This document shows positions 15,993 to 24,562 of a stretch of 64,000 bases of DNA, piece by piece. This DNA is from Acidobacteriota bacterium (lineage in GTDB: Bacteria > Acidobacteriota > Terriglobia > UBA7540), in contig JAKCCV010000015.1 in NCBI GenBank assembly GCA_021838785.1, forward strand, positions 1 through 64,000, in the 5' to 3' direction. Position 1 is the stretch's first letter. The number at the start of each line of letters is the position of its first letter. The translations under genes were made by a program, and so were the position numbers. Under the pieces are notes generated by a model, which worked only from the letters and a program-made list of their open reading frames with translations, made no database searches and was not told where the DNA came from.

Positions 15993-16692
15993 GGTCGTAA
16001 GGACTTCAGAAGATCAGCAAGCGGTTCTTGAGAACCTGTTGCGCGGGATAGAAGGTCGCGAACAGGACGAAGTGCTGGGGACAACGCTGGCTGGACTCGA
16101 GCCCGACGCAGGCGTTCCTGATGTTGAAGAGATGCCGGAAGATGAATTTCCGATTTCTCTCCTGGGCACTCTTTACAACAACCTCAGCATCGTTGTACGC
16201 GTTCATGTGACCGGTGGTGTAGATTCTCCGCGTTTGTTGTTTCCTGGCGATCTGACAGACTGGACATACCTCGTTGCGTGAAGACCGTTCGACCTCGGTG
16301 CGGATGTCTTCAAGTACCCTCATCACGGCAGTTCAGGACCCGGCATCAGTATGCGGTTCTTCAAGGAGCACGGATTCCCGCCATCCTGTCCATGTGGTCC
16401 CTGGTCCCATCCGAAGCAATGGCATTATTGGGAACATTTTTGGGACCGGCTCTACCACGGCAAAATGAAATCGCCATTCCTGTTTTGCGAACTAGTCAAG
16501 CCTAACCAGACACTCGTCTTCCCCTACCCCAGCAAGGGCCTGCCGGATAATTCAGTGCTGCATACGTGCCTTGGGAAGATTCATGCGAATCGGCAATCGC
16601 AGGTTCCAGCCGACTTGGCTAAGGAAACGAATCCGCCAATCGCAACGCTTCTGCGCGTTGGAAAGGAAAGGTACGACGTTGCAGCAACCTGA
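15991..16692 (+). pseudogene. metallo-beta-lactamase-fold (ComEC-like hydrolase) relic
   Basis: One frame stays readable from about 15991 to 16692 apart from a TGA at 16279-16281. Before it: LLFPGDLTDWTYL; after it: ADVFKYPHHGSSGPGIS. The pair GD then KxPHHGS is the C-terminal metal-site signature of ComEC/Rec2-type metallo-beta-lactamase domains. The N-terminal HxHxDH part is missing, so the gene is truncated as well as interrupted. The 3' end overlaps the methylase relic that follows, suggesting a former operon. Enzyme activity is not expected. Confidence 0.65.
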
Positions 16693-16951
16693 CGCGAAAT
16701 CAAAGACGGACGCGGCGAACGGTTATCGCCGCTTGATTGAGGACTATCTGCCAATCGAGGCGATCAGCAAGGAAGCGTCGCGGGAGAAGTCCGTCCGCAA
16801 GGGCCATATCTCCTCGCTGCACCTATGGTGGGCTAGGCGGCCGCGACGCTTCCCCCTCCGCCACAGCCGGTCGCCAGCGTCGTCAGCAAGCTCGTCGCGC
16901 CGAGCACCATCCGCGCGCACACGCTTGTTCTGCGACGATCTGCGCTTGTGA
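16679..16951 (+). pseudogene. N-terminal fragment of a DUF1156-type DNA methylase
   Basis: From a TTG at 16679 (GGAAAGGAAAGG upstream) the frame reads YRRLIEDYLPIEAISKEASR then HISSLHLWWARRP. This is the typical start of DUF1156-domain adenine methylases, which are found in defence islands. After about residue 55 the similarity ends in Arg/Ser-rich nonsense, so only the N-terminus survives. No further methylase motifs (such as DPPY) are seen before 17090. It is a relic of a modification or defence gene, probably co-transcribed with the metallo-beta-lactamase-fold gene. Confidence 0.65.
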
Positions 16952-17092
16952 AGCCGACTGCGGCCGATGGGAAATCCGCCAGACCGCGCCTGCCGAGGGC
17001 TTGTTTGGCTTGGCGCTCACCTGGCCTTGGTCCATAATATGCAAGCGGCAACGGGCTTCGCCGAACTCATAACAGATGAGTCGCGCAATCAA

Positions 17093-18022
17093 TTATTTTA
17101 CAGTCAGATCATCGAAAAGGAGCGGCTCATTGGCGAGTTTGCCGGGAGCTTCCTGATCGGCGATAGAGCAAAGCTCGGGGTATTCTGTCAGCAGAGGCTC
17201 AGGCACAGGAACTTTGCCCCCTCGCACGAGCGTCATGAGCTGGAGGGCGTTCACTACGGCTTTGCCGCGGAAGTGGTTGTTGGTGATGACGTAAACCGCT
17301 GCGGTCCGTGAGGTGAGGCTTTCGATTCGCTTCGCCCAAGGCTCCAGCTCTGCCAGGCTGTAAAGGTAATTGTAGCGCTCCTCGGGATGCTGTTCGGAGG
17401 TAAACCATCGCTCGTAGTTACGCCCGTGCAGGCGCACGTAGCCAATCGGCGCGGTGACCTGCGAACTCGGCGCAAGAGAGCGACCGATGACCGGCTGATC
17501 AATGTTGCAAAAGCCCACCCCCATGTCATGCAGCATCTCGAAGACTTGCGGGTTGTTCCATGAGGCGTGCCGCACTTCGAGGGCGAGCGGATATTCCATG
17601 AACTCCACGACCAGCCCACCCACATACTCGCGGTTCTCGCGCGTGTTCTTGAACGACCAGGGAAATTGAAGCAGCAATGCTCCCAGGAGCGACTCCTCCA
17701 GAAGCGGCTCAAGCCCCCGCTTGAATAGCTTTTCGTCCTGCTGCGTGGCATTCCGCTCGTGCGTAAAACGCTGCCAAAGCTTGGCCGTGAACTTGAAACG
17801 AGGATTCGACCGGACACGGCGCGCCCAGCCACGAACCACGTCCGGCCGCAGCGGTTGATAGAAGGAGGTATTCAGCTCGATGGTATCAAAAAACTTCGCC
17901 AGATATTCGGCCTCATGGAAGCCACGCGGTCGCAGCGAAGGATAAACAATGCCGTCCCAGTCGTCATAGGACCATCCGGCAGGGCCGAAGCGGATTTGGG
18001 CGGGAGAAGAAGCGGCCGCCAT
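17093..18022 (-). CDS. DUF72 (YecE-like) family protein
   Basis: A 309-residue protein with the DUF72 hallmarks: FGPAGWSYDDWDGIVYP at the start, FFDTIELNTSFYQP around residue 50, FKFTAKLWQRFTHE, LLQFPWSF, and ITNNHFRGKAVVNALQL near the end. The family adopts a TIM-barrel fold; its biochemical role is not settled. Length is close to the usual 240-300 residues. It is on its own transcript, and its stop abuts the methylase relic, so it marks the right edge of the accessory island. Confidence 0.9.
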   Translation of the reverse strand: MAAASSPAQIRFGPAGWSYDDWDGIVYPSLRPRGFHEAEYLAKFFDTIELNTSFYQPLRPDVVRGWARRVRSNPRFKFTAKLWQRFTHERNATQQDEKLFKRGLEPLLEESLLGALLLQFPWSFKNTRENREYVGGLVVEFMEYPLALEVRHASWNNPQVFEMLHDMGVGFCNIDQPVIGRSLAPSSQVTAPIGYVRLHGRNYERWFTSEQHPEERYNYLYSLAELEPWAKRIESLTSRTAAVYVITNNHFRGKAVVNALQLMTLVRGGKVPVPEPLLTEYPELCSIADQEAPGKLANEPLLFDDLTVK

Positions 18023-18279
18023 TTTCGCCTTTCTTTCGATATTTAATCCAATTTTCCTGTGCTTGTCAAGCGGTTCTTCGTTCTCATCTTTTGGGGGCGA
18101 GGGCGCTCGAATGGCTTCTCATCCAGAACCCGCCCGGATCCAGGCCGGTGTTTGAACGGGTCGCGGTCCTGCTTACGGCCGGCCCACCGTCCATCCGTCC
18201 CACAGCGTCAATTTTTTTACCGATTCTTTGTAACGGAGGGCAAGGCTGCGTCGTCAAAATGAAGCTAAGGGAATAAAAG

Positions 18280-18651
18280 ATGACCGATCGAAGCAGGCAA
18301 ATCCCTCACAGGGCAACGCATCGCAGAAACCAAGGCGGTTGCTCGTCCCTCAGCGTTCACCTGGCGCTGATTTACGTTTTGCTGCTGGGTGGGATCATGG
18401 GACTGGGTGCTCTGCGGACTATGAATTCTGCGCAAAAGGTAGATGATTCGGTTGCCACCGAAAATGCCGTGCCTGTGGAAGCCCGGTTGGTTGAGTCATC
18501 TCACACCCTGATTCACAGGCTAGAGCCAAACCACATTGAGACGATGCTTCAAGTGGGAGAAGTATTTCCTTTTCCCACCCTTCACCTTTCATCCTTCGCG
18601 CCCGGCGTGCCGGTAGTGCGGTTGCGCCTTCTCAGAGTCATCCAAATCTAA
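18280..18651 (+). CDS. hypothetical protein with one membrane segment
   Basis: A 123-residue frame with a basic N-terminus and a hydrophobic segment at about residues 25-47 (LSVHLALIYVLLLGGIMGLG). AAGG stands 8-9 bases before the ATG. No family is recognised. It lies between two unrelated genes, and its coding status rests on length and start context only. Confidence 0.4.
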   Translation: MTDRSRQIPHRATHRRNQGGCSSLSVHLALIYVLLLGGIMGLGALRTMNSAQKVDDSVATENAVPVEARLVESSHTLIHRLEPNHIETMLQVGEVFPFPTLHLSSFAPGVPVVRLRLLRVIQI

Positions 18652-18777
18652 CCCGCATCCCATCCTTCGTTTATCCGAAGCAGTTTAATCAGCCTCGTCG
18701 GGTGTCGCTTACGCCGACTCTCGAGGCGGAAAAATCACGACCACCTAGGGAGCACCAACCGAGAACAGGAGCGAGTC

Positions 18778-19206
18778 ATGATGGGAGAGCAGCTTCAAAG
18801 AACAACAAAAGTTTTGACACAGGGTCCTGTCCGAACGGGACGCATTTTGTTGGTTTCAGAGGATCAGGAGGAAATGGAATACTTCATGAAAACTCTGGCC
18901 GAATTGGATGGAGATCTGGTTCCGTGCCGGTCGTACGTCGAGGCGTTGGATCGGCTTGGGCGAGAGAAGTTCAACCTCATCATTGTTGGGCAGGGCACGC
19001 CGGCTTTTGAAGGATGCCGGGTGCTGGAGCGAGTACGGGAGCTTCATCTCAGCACTCCGGTCGTCGTGACCAGTCGTGCCGCGGACATGGGGTGTTATAT
19101 CCGCGCGATGGAACTCGGGGCGACGGACTATCTTGAGAGCAGTACGATGCCCCGCCAGCTTGTCGGCCTTTTGGACGTTTATCTCAGCATGCGTCGTGCA
19201 GCCTGA
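18778..19206 (+). CDS. receiver-domain protein lacking the phospho-acceptor Asp
   Basis: A 142-residue protein consisting of one CheY-like receiver domain (about residues 20-138). ILLVSEDQEEME keeps an acidic pair, PVVVTSRAAD keeps the conserved Thr/Ser, and the ELGATDYLESS end fits the fold. At the usual aspartate position the sequence is LIIVGQGTPAFEG, so Asp is replaced by Gly, and the conserved Lys is also missing. It is therefore probably a phosphorylation-independent pseudo-receiver. AGGAG lies 6 bases before the start ATG. No kinase or output domain is next to it. Confidence 0.8.
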   Translation: MMGEQLQRTTKVLTQGPVRTGRILLVSEDQEEMEYFMKTLAELDGDLVPCRSYVEALDRLGREKFNLIIVGQGTPAFEGCRVLERVRELHLSTPVVVTSRAADMGCYIRAMELGATDYLESSTMPRQLVGLLDVYLSMRRAA

Positions 19207-19501
19207 GTTGTCAGGGAAGGGATTGGCCAGAGCACGCAAAAGCCGCAGCCCCAACGGCTCAGGCATGCACGCCGGAAACAGATGAATGGAGAAGGGCCCG
19301 CCATATTTCCGCCTGAGCCGTGGGCGTGTGATGATTTCGATGTCAGTGTCATGCCTCGGTATTGGCCGATGCCTTCTAGGTCAGCGCAGGTCTCGCCGGG
19401 AAGCGCGAGTAAGGGCGGTTCATGCAGGGCGAGCCCCAGGCGCACGTTCACAAGCGCAAAAACCATAGTCTATAATCTGTTGATGATAGGGAAGATAATG
19501 G

Positions 19502-19574
19502 AGCCGGCGAAGGGAATCGAACCCCCGACCCACGGTTTACGAAACCGTTGCTCTACCGACTGAGCTACGCCGGC
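19502..19574 (-). tRNA. tRNA-Thr (anticodon CGT)
   Basis: The minus strand folds as a complete 73-nt cloverleaf: acceptor GCCGGCG paired with CGCCGGC, D-arm GCTC/GAGC, anticodon stem ACGGT/ACCGT around the loop TTCGTAA (anticodon CGT, reading ACG = Thr), and T-loop TTCGATT. No CCA is encoded. It reads away from the amidase gene region. Confidence 0.95.
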
Positions 19575-19971
19575 CGACATAAAAATGCTCACCCAACGGG
19601 GCCAGTAACGGCTCTGATCCCGCGGGTGAGCACCGAGAGGAGATTAGAATGGCGAACGCGCTCCGCCACCTAAACTCGGTTGGAGTGTAATGAATGGATA
19701 CAAGCCTTGTCAAGAGAAATCTGCGGTCAAACTGTTAATATAAGGCGTTTATTTTCTTATAGTTACATAATTAGCGCGTTATTTTACCACGAAAAAATTG
19801 CCCCCCGCTATTGCCCACTGGATTCTTCCTGACAGGCCGGTTGAATGACGCACGGTCTCATTTCCGGGGACTCTCGGGGGCATTCGAGGTGAAATGCGAA
19901 GAATGCTTACGACGAATTCTCGAACGTAAATCAACGGTGTGATGGGGATTATCATCCATCGTTCAAAAACC
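19575..19971. other. non-coding, AT-richer spacer
   Basis: About 400 bp between tRNA-Thr and the stop of the next minus-strand gene. The stretch around 19730-19800 is clearly AT-richer than its surroundings. No gene, repeat or clear terminator was recognised; promoter elements of the tRNA should lie at its left end. Confidence 0.5.
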
Positions 19972-21048
19972 CTAGCGCAATTTAAGCTGGATGAATGAAT
20001 CGTCGCCCTGCTGCGCCCAACCTGACTGCGGAAACCATCGAGAAAGCAGCCGCCTAAGAATCACCATGAGAATTCCGGCGAGCACCGCCATGCCCGCTAG
20101 AATCAAAACCAGCATGACATTGCCCAGGATGAGGTTGACAACCTGCAGATCAACCGGCTGACCGCGTGGCAACTGCTGATCCCACGTTACGGTTTTCCGA
20201 ACTTGCATTTGGTGCATCAAGGCTTCGGCCAGCACCGGATTGGCAGGATGCGACCGCACGAGAAAAACAAACGCGCCGCTTCGTTTGCCGCGCAACGTCG
20301 GAGCGCGGTTAAGTCCGAGTCCCTTTTCTAAGCTCTCAAAGGCGGCCTGCGCAAGCTGTGGCGTGGGATAGCTGATAATGAGGAAGTCGAGCCGGACGCC
20401 GTCTCGCACGTACTCGGCGCTCTGGATTTCGGCACCGAGGTTAAAGCCAATCAGCTTGAGGCGAAGCCAAGGGAGGGCGCGTTGGGTTGCTTCAGGCCCC
20501 AGGAGATACTTCTCCGAAGCTCGAATGAACCCCTCACTTGGCAGCGAAGGGGGTAACATCTGGAGTGTTTCTGCGTCGGGCTCAGGCCCTCCTAACTGTA
20601 TCAGCAAGGAGCGCACCTCGCCGCCAGCAAGCTTGGCACGGGGGAGTGAGAGGACTCGGAGGAAACGGCGCCCTCGGCTCATCAACGCGCCGTCGGGACC
20701 CCTGACGGCGAGACTCATTCCCGGCTCGGGACGCATTTCAGCGGTCTCGTAGAACATGAGGAGTCCGTCTGCGGCAGCCGGATCGGAAGCCTTCTCAACG
20801 GCGACTTGCAGTTGGACGCCATTGTGCTCATACGTCTCCAACCGGACTTCCTTGACGCCATATTCGCGATCCACGGCAGGAATGCTGCCCCATCTTTGAA
20901 TTTGGCCGAGGCGGAGCTTCTCTGAGCGAACCCGTTGCCAAATTTTCGGAGGCTCAAGTTCTATAAAAGTCGGCTGCTGCGCGGCCATCAAGAGGAAGGG
21001 AGCCACGCACAGCCACAGACCCGCCAGGAAAGGGAGGGTGTGCCTCAC
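19972..21048 (-). CDS. exported protein, DUF6599-like
   Basis: A 358-residue protein with an N-terminal signal peptide (to about residue 23) and a C-terminal membrane segment (about 308-332, VNLILGNVMLVLILAGMAVL), so most of it should face the periplasm, anchored at the end. It resembles DUF6599-type proteins frequent in Acidobacteriota, but this family name is from memory of the pattern. The region AVDREYGVKEVRLETYEHNG and LDFLIISYPTPQLAQ suggests two repeats of one alpha/beta domain. It starts only 12 bp from the stop of the amidase gene upstream, so they form an operon. Role unknown; a cell-envelope role is likely from context. Confidence 0.75.
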   Translation of the reverse strand: MRHTLPFLAGLWLCVAPFLLMAAQQPTFIELEPPKIWQRVRSEKLRLGQIQRWGSIPAVDREYGVKEVRLETYEHNGVQLQVAVEKASDPAAADGLLMFYETAEMRPEPGMSLAVRGPDGALMSRGRRFLRVLSLPRAKLAGGEVRSLLIQLGGPEPDAETLQMLPPSLPSEGFIRASEKYLLGPEATQRALPWLRLKLIGFNLGAEIQSAEYVRDGVRLDFLIISYPTPQLAQAAFESLEKGLGLNRAPTLRGKRSGAFVFLVRSHPANPVLAEALMHQMQVRKTVTWDQQLPRGQPVDLQVVNLILGNVMLVLILAGMAVLAGILMVILRRLLSRWFPQSGWAQQGDDSFIQLKLR

Positions 21049-21060
21049 GAACCTAGGATA

Positions 21061-22989
21061 TCAGAATTTTTTACGCGGGTCTTTGGAACGCGGCGCCTGG
21101 GCCTTCGGGTGGTGACGGGGGGGCGGATCGGCATGATGGGTCTGCTCGGCAATGGTCATGGTTCCCAGCGTCCGCATATATTTGACGACACCTCGATAAA
21201 GAGCCTCGGCAATCTGTTGGCGATAAGCCGGTTCTCGAAGAAGCCGTGCATCCGTGGGGTCGGTCAGGAAGGAAATCTCGCACAAAATCGAGGGCATGTC
21301 GGCGCCAATGAGGACCACAAAGGGAGCCTTTTTGACGCCCCGGTTCGGCTGGGGATCGCCGATACGGTCCATATGGTGAACCATCGCCTCCTGCACGTCA
21401 TCCGCGAATTGCTCCGACTCTTCTACTTTTTCGTTCAGGGCAATTTTGCGGATTAAGTCGGAGAGCTCGTGAACGGATTCCTGAGAGGTTGCGTTTTCTC
21501 GCGCGGCCACGCGCAGGGCCTCCGGGTCGGTGGTGAAATTCAAGTAGTAGGTTTCAATCCCGCGCGCATAGGGATCGCGGCTGGCGTTGGCATGAATCGA
21601 AATGAAGAGGTCGGCATCGTCCCGATTGGCGATGGCCGTGCGCTCCTCCAAAGGCACAAACTTGTCCGTCGTGCGCGTCATAAAGACTTCGGCGCCAGTT
21701 TTTTCTTGGAGCAAACGCCGCAATCGAAGGGCGACGTCCAGGACGACATTCTTCTCCTCGATGCCGCCGGGGCCAATAGCTCCCGTATCGTGGCCGCCAT
21801 GCCCGGGATCAATAACGATACGGGCCACTTTCAGCCCCAAAGCGCGAATCAGCGTCGGCGTACCGGAAACGGGCAAGGGTGGCTGCACAAGGACCTCCGG
21901 GATGACGCGCTCGGTCTGCAGCGTCGGAGGCCGGTGATTCAAAGCCGCCGTTTCCGTGGGCGGAGGGGTCGTCTTCTCGGAAGGCGCGCCACTCCTCGCG
22001 GCTTCTGACGATCGCGCGCGTTCTCGCGGCTCGGCTCGGATGGGTGCCGTCCTCGCCATTTCTTCCTGACGCGCCGGCCGAACTGGAGTCGCCGGCGGCC
22101 CATGAATGTCCACAATCAAGCGGAAAGGATTCGGCAGAGGGAAAACGCTGTACTCCTCCAGCTTGCGAACGTCGAGCACCACGCGCGTCACGGTGGGCTT
22201 AAACTGGCCGATTCGGATCTGTTGTAAGAAGCCGTTTTCGACCGGAAAGGTGCGGGCCTTTAATGCGGGACTGACTTCCGTGTTAGCGAAGTCCAGCACG
22301 ATGCGGTCAGGGTGCGTCAAACGGAGCGTGTCATAGTTGACACGATGCTGCACCCAAATGACCACGCGGGTGTAATTGCTGCCCACCCAATCGTGAATAT
22401 CGGTCAATTCAGCGAGGCCATCGAAACCTTCCTCGGCCGGCGGCCGGACAAGAAGCGCCGGCTTGGGAATAGGCATTCGATGCGCGTCCGGGTCCATCTG
22501 CTCCAAGTTATCCCGCGCCGCACCGGCCTGCGAGGATCTGGGATATCTTTGCAAGAATTGGACGAAAGTATCGCGCGCCGCCTGTCGATCTTGAAGGTCA
22601 TTTCGATAAATTTCGCCGATGGTGAAGAGCGCGTGCCGCGCCAGGGGGCTTGCGGGGTATTTGGAAATAAGAAACTGGTAGGACTTGATGGCTTTTTTGA
22701 ACGCGGCGGAGTCGTGAAACTGCCGTCCCATTTCCGCGTAAATCTCGGCGGCGAGCGCCAGGGATACCGGAGCCTTCACATAAGCGGGATCGGCAAGGTA
22801 AACGGCGCGGAAGGCGCGCGCGACGTTTTCGTACTGGGCTTGAGTGAGACTCCTGGAGGCCCGGGCTTCCAGCGCCCGGCGCAACGCCAGAGCATGGAAA
22901 TAGTCTCTCCTGGCGCGTGCCGGTGGACTATAGCTGACCCGCCGTCGCGCCACGCCCTCCGCGCTTCCGAGACCGGCGGCCAACATCAT
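21061..22989 (-). CDS. amiC: N-acetylmuramoyl-L-alanine amidase with AMIN domain
   Basis: A 642-residue zinc amidase that cuts the amide bond between MurNAc and the peptide in peptidoglycan. Layout: an N-terminal helical TPR-like region (about 25-170), an AMIN domain that targets septal envelope (about 200-295), a Pro-rich linker, then the Amidase_3 catalytic domain (about 385-615). Zinc ligands and catalytic residues are visible: IDPGHGGHD, IEEKN, SIHANA and LCEISFLTD. The basic C-terminus is short. It is longer than E. coli AmiC (about 417) because of the N-terminal repeats. It is the first gene of a pair with the DUF6599-like protein. Confidence 0.92.
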   Translation of the reverse strand: MMLAAGLGSAEGVARRRVSYSPPARARRDYFHALALRRALEARASRSLTQAQYENVARAFRAVYLADPAYVKAPVSLALAAEIYAEMGRQFHDSAAFKKAIKSYQFLISKYPASPLARHALFTIGEIYRNDLQDRQAARDTFVQFLQRYPRSSQAGAARDNLEQMDPDAHRMPIPKPALLVRPPAEEGFDGLAELTDIHDWVGSNYTRVVIWVQHRVNYDTLRLTHPDRIVLDFANTEVSPALKARTFPVENGFLQQIRIGQFKPTVTRVVLDVRKLEEYSVFPLPNPFRLIVDIHGPPATPVRPARQEEMARTAPIRAEPRERARSSEAARSGAPSEKTTPPPTETAALNHRPPTLQTERVIPEVLVQPPLPVSGTPTLIRALGLKVARIVIDPGHGGHDTGAIGPGGIEEKNVVLDVALRLRRLLQEKTGAEVFMTRTTDKFVPLEERTAIANRDDADLFISIHANASRDPYARGIETYYLNFTTDPEALRVAARENATSQESVHELSDLIRKIALNEKVEESEQFADDVQEAMVHHMDRIGDPQPNRGVKKAPFVVLIGADMPSILCEISFLTDPTDARLLREPAYRQQIAEALYRGVVKYMRTLGTMTIAEQTHHADPPPRHHPKAQAPRSKDPRKKF

Positions 22990-23106
22990 CAGAAGGGCGG
23001 CGATGAGTTGGTGCCCGTGGCAATTCCCTTGGCGGTTGGAAATCGTTGGACCTCCTTGGATCCCCTTCCTTCACTTCCGATGCATCACCCGGCCAGCTTG
23101 TTGCCG

Positions 23107-23817
23107 TTATTCGACGTTGGTGAAGTGAACCACTCCTTGAGCATCCACATAGCGGATGATGGGCGCGCTGGAGATGCGCGGCGCCTGCGGCGTCTTCGAA
23201 CCGGTCGCAGCCCGAGCGGGCCGGTAAAGCCGGGTCACTTTTTGCACGTATTCCTGGGTCTCGGTAATCGGGGGAATGCCACCCCAACGAAGCACCGAGT
23301 TCTCACCCGCATTATAGGCCGCAAGCGCCAAGCGCACATTGCCGTGAAAAAGATTCATTAGGTACTTCAGATAGGTGACTCCACCCTCAATGTTCTGCCG
23401 AGGGTCGAACGGGTTCCCTACTCCGAACCGGGCCGCGGTCTGCGGAATAAGCTGCATTAAACCCATCGCCCCCTTGGGTGAGACGGCTGTCGGGTCGTAG
23501 TCCGACTCAACTCGAATCACGGCATGAACCAAGCGAGGATCTAACCGGTGTTGAGAGGCGATCTGATCCGCTAACCTATCAATTCGGCCGACTTGTGGAT
23601 TGTTCCGAGAAGGCGACGTAACGCTTAAAGGCTTGGGAGGAGAGTTGGGAACATTCGTATTGACGTAAACAATTTGGCCATGCCGGTTGGTGATGGCTAC
23701 TATCTGGTCGGCACGACAGCCTGCGGCAGCCACCAACACCGCCACCGCCGTGAGCACGATTCCGCGCCTCAACGAGTTAGTCCTGAAGCCCCTTCCGCAG
23801 CGCATTGAGCTCCTCAC
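23107..23817 (-). CDS. lytic transglycosylase (SLT domain)
   Basis: A 236-residue exported enzyme that cleaves peptidoglycan glycan strands. The N-terminus carries a signal with a lipobox-like VAAAGC, so it may be a lipoprotein. The SLT domain (about residues 80-205) has the catalytic Glu in IRVESDYDP, the GAMGLMQLIPQTAARFGV block and LAAYNAGENSV. Short DUF4124-like segments flank it (HGQIVYVNT near the start, DAQGVVHFTN at the end). It lies upstream of the amidase gene in the same direction (117 bp), consistent with joint peptidoglycan remodelling. Confidence 0.92.
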   Translation of the reverse strand: MRSSMRCGRGFRTNSLRRGIVLTAVAVLVAAAGCRADQIVAITNRHGQIVYVNTNVPNSPPKPLSVTSPSRNNPQVGRIDRLADQIASQHRLDPRLVHAVIRVESDYDPTAVSPKGAMGLMQLIPQTAARFGVGNPFDPRQNIEGGVTYLKYLMNLFHGNVRLALAAYNAGENSVLRWGGIPPITETQEYVQKVTRLYRPARAATGSKTPQAPRISSAPIIRYVDAQGVVHFTNVE

Positions 23818-24122
23818 CCTGCCGCAGATGCAGGGAATAGAACTCTACCCCTCCTTCACGTTCCCCCGCATGTTCAGCGCGGGGAGCTTACTCGCTGGCG
23901 GTTAGGACTGGCGCCCTTCCCCCTGGGTCATCCGCCGCAGGAGGACTCCACCAGATTGGGGCGATTATAGCTCGAACCGCTAGAGGCGAACAAGCAAGAA
24001 AATTTTCAGTCGAACGGACTGCCTCCCGCCTGGCCAGCACAGTCTTCAAACCGGCCAACGCCCTGCGGGGCGACGGGCTGTAATCGGGTTTGCGGAGGTT
24101 AGCGCACAGGGGCACCGCGTTT
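23818..24122. other. non-coding spacer
   Basis: About 305 bp between the transglycosylase start and the DUF1330 stop. It probably holds the transglycosylase promoter. Nothing else was recognised. Confidence 0.4.
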
Positions 24123-24422
24123 TCACTTCTCCGGTAGCCCCTCGACGAAAACGGCGTTCGTGTCGGAAGCGGCCTGGCGCAGCTCCTTCAACTCACGGTA
24201 TTCAGGCGAGCTGTACCAGGCGCGAGCCCGCTCCATGCTCGGAAACTGAACCATCACCGGGAACGTCGGCCGCCAGTCGCCCTCAACGACCTCGAAAGGG
24301 CCGCCGACGGCCAGATAGCGCCCGCCGAATTTCTCGACCACCGGCACGACGCGGTTTCGGTAGTCGGCCATTTTCCCTACGTCCTTAATCCGAACGATAT
24401 CTACCACGAAATAGGCGGCCAT
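24123..24422 (-). CDS. DUF1330 family protein
   Basis: A 99-residue dimeric alpha-beta barrel type protein: AAYFVVDIVRIKDVGKMADY, GGRYLAVGGPFEVVEG, FPSMERARAWYSSPEY. The start at 24422 is chosen because GGAGGACCTCATG gives a strong ribosome binding site and matches the family's N-terminus; a longer frame to 24548 has no family support. Biochemical function of DUF1330 is unknown. It follows alaS on the same strand after 140 bp. Confidence 0.85.
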   Translation of the reverse strand: MAAYFVVDIVRIKDVGKMADYRNRVVPVVEKFGGRYLAVGGPFEVVEGDWRPTFPVMVQFPSMERARAWYSSPEYRELKELRQAASDTNAVFVEGLPEK

Positions 24423-24562
24423 GAGGTCCTCCGTCGGAAAACTCGATTTACCACAGTGGGCACGGAGAGAGGCAATCTGAGGGCCGGATTGCCCTTTGTC
24501 CGCTGGAGCCCTGCCGTCGCTTGAAGCCTCGCGTGGCCGGTCGGGCATTCGAGCCGCTGCCC

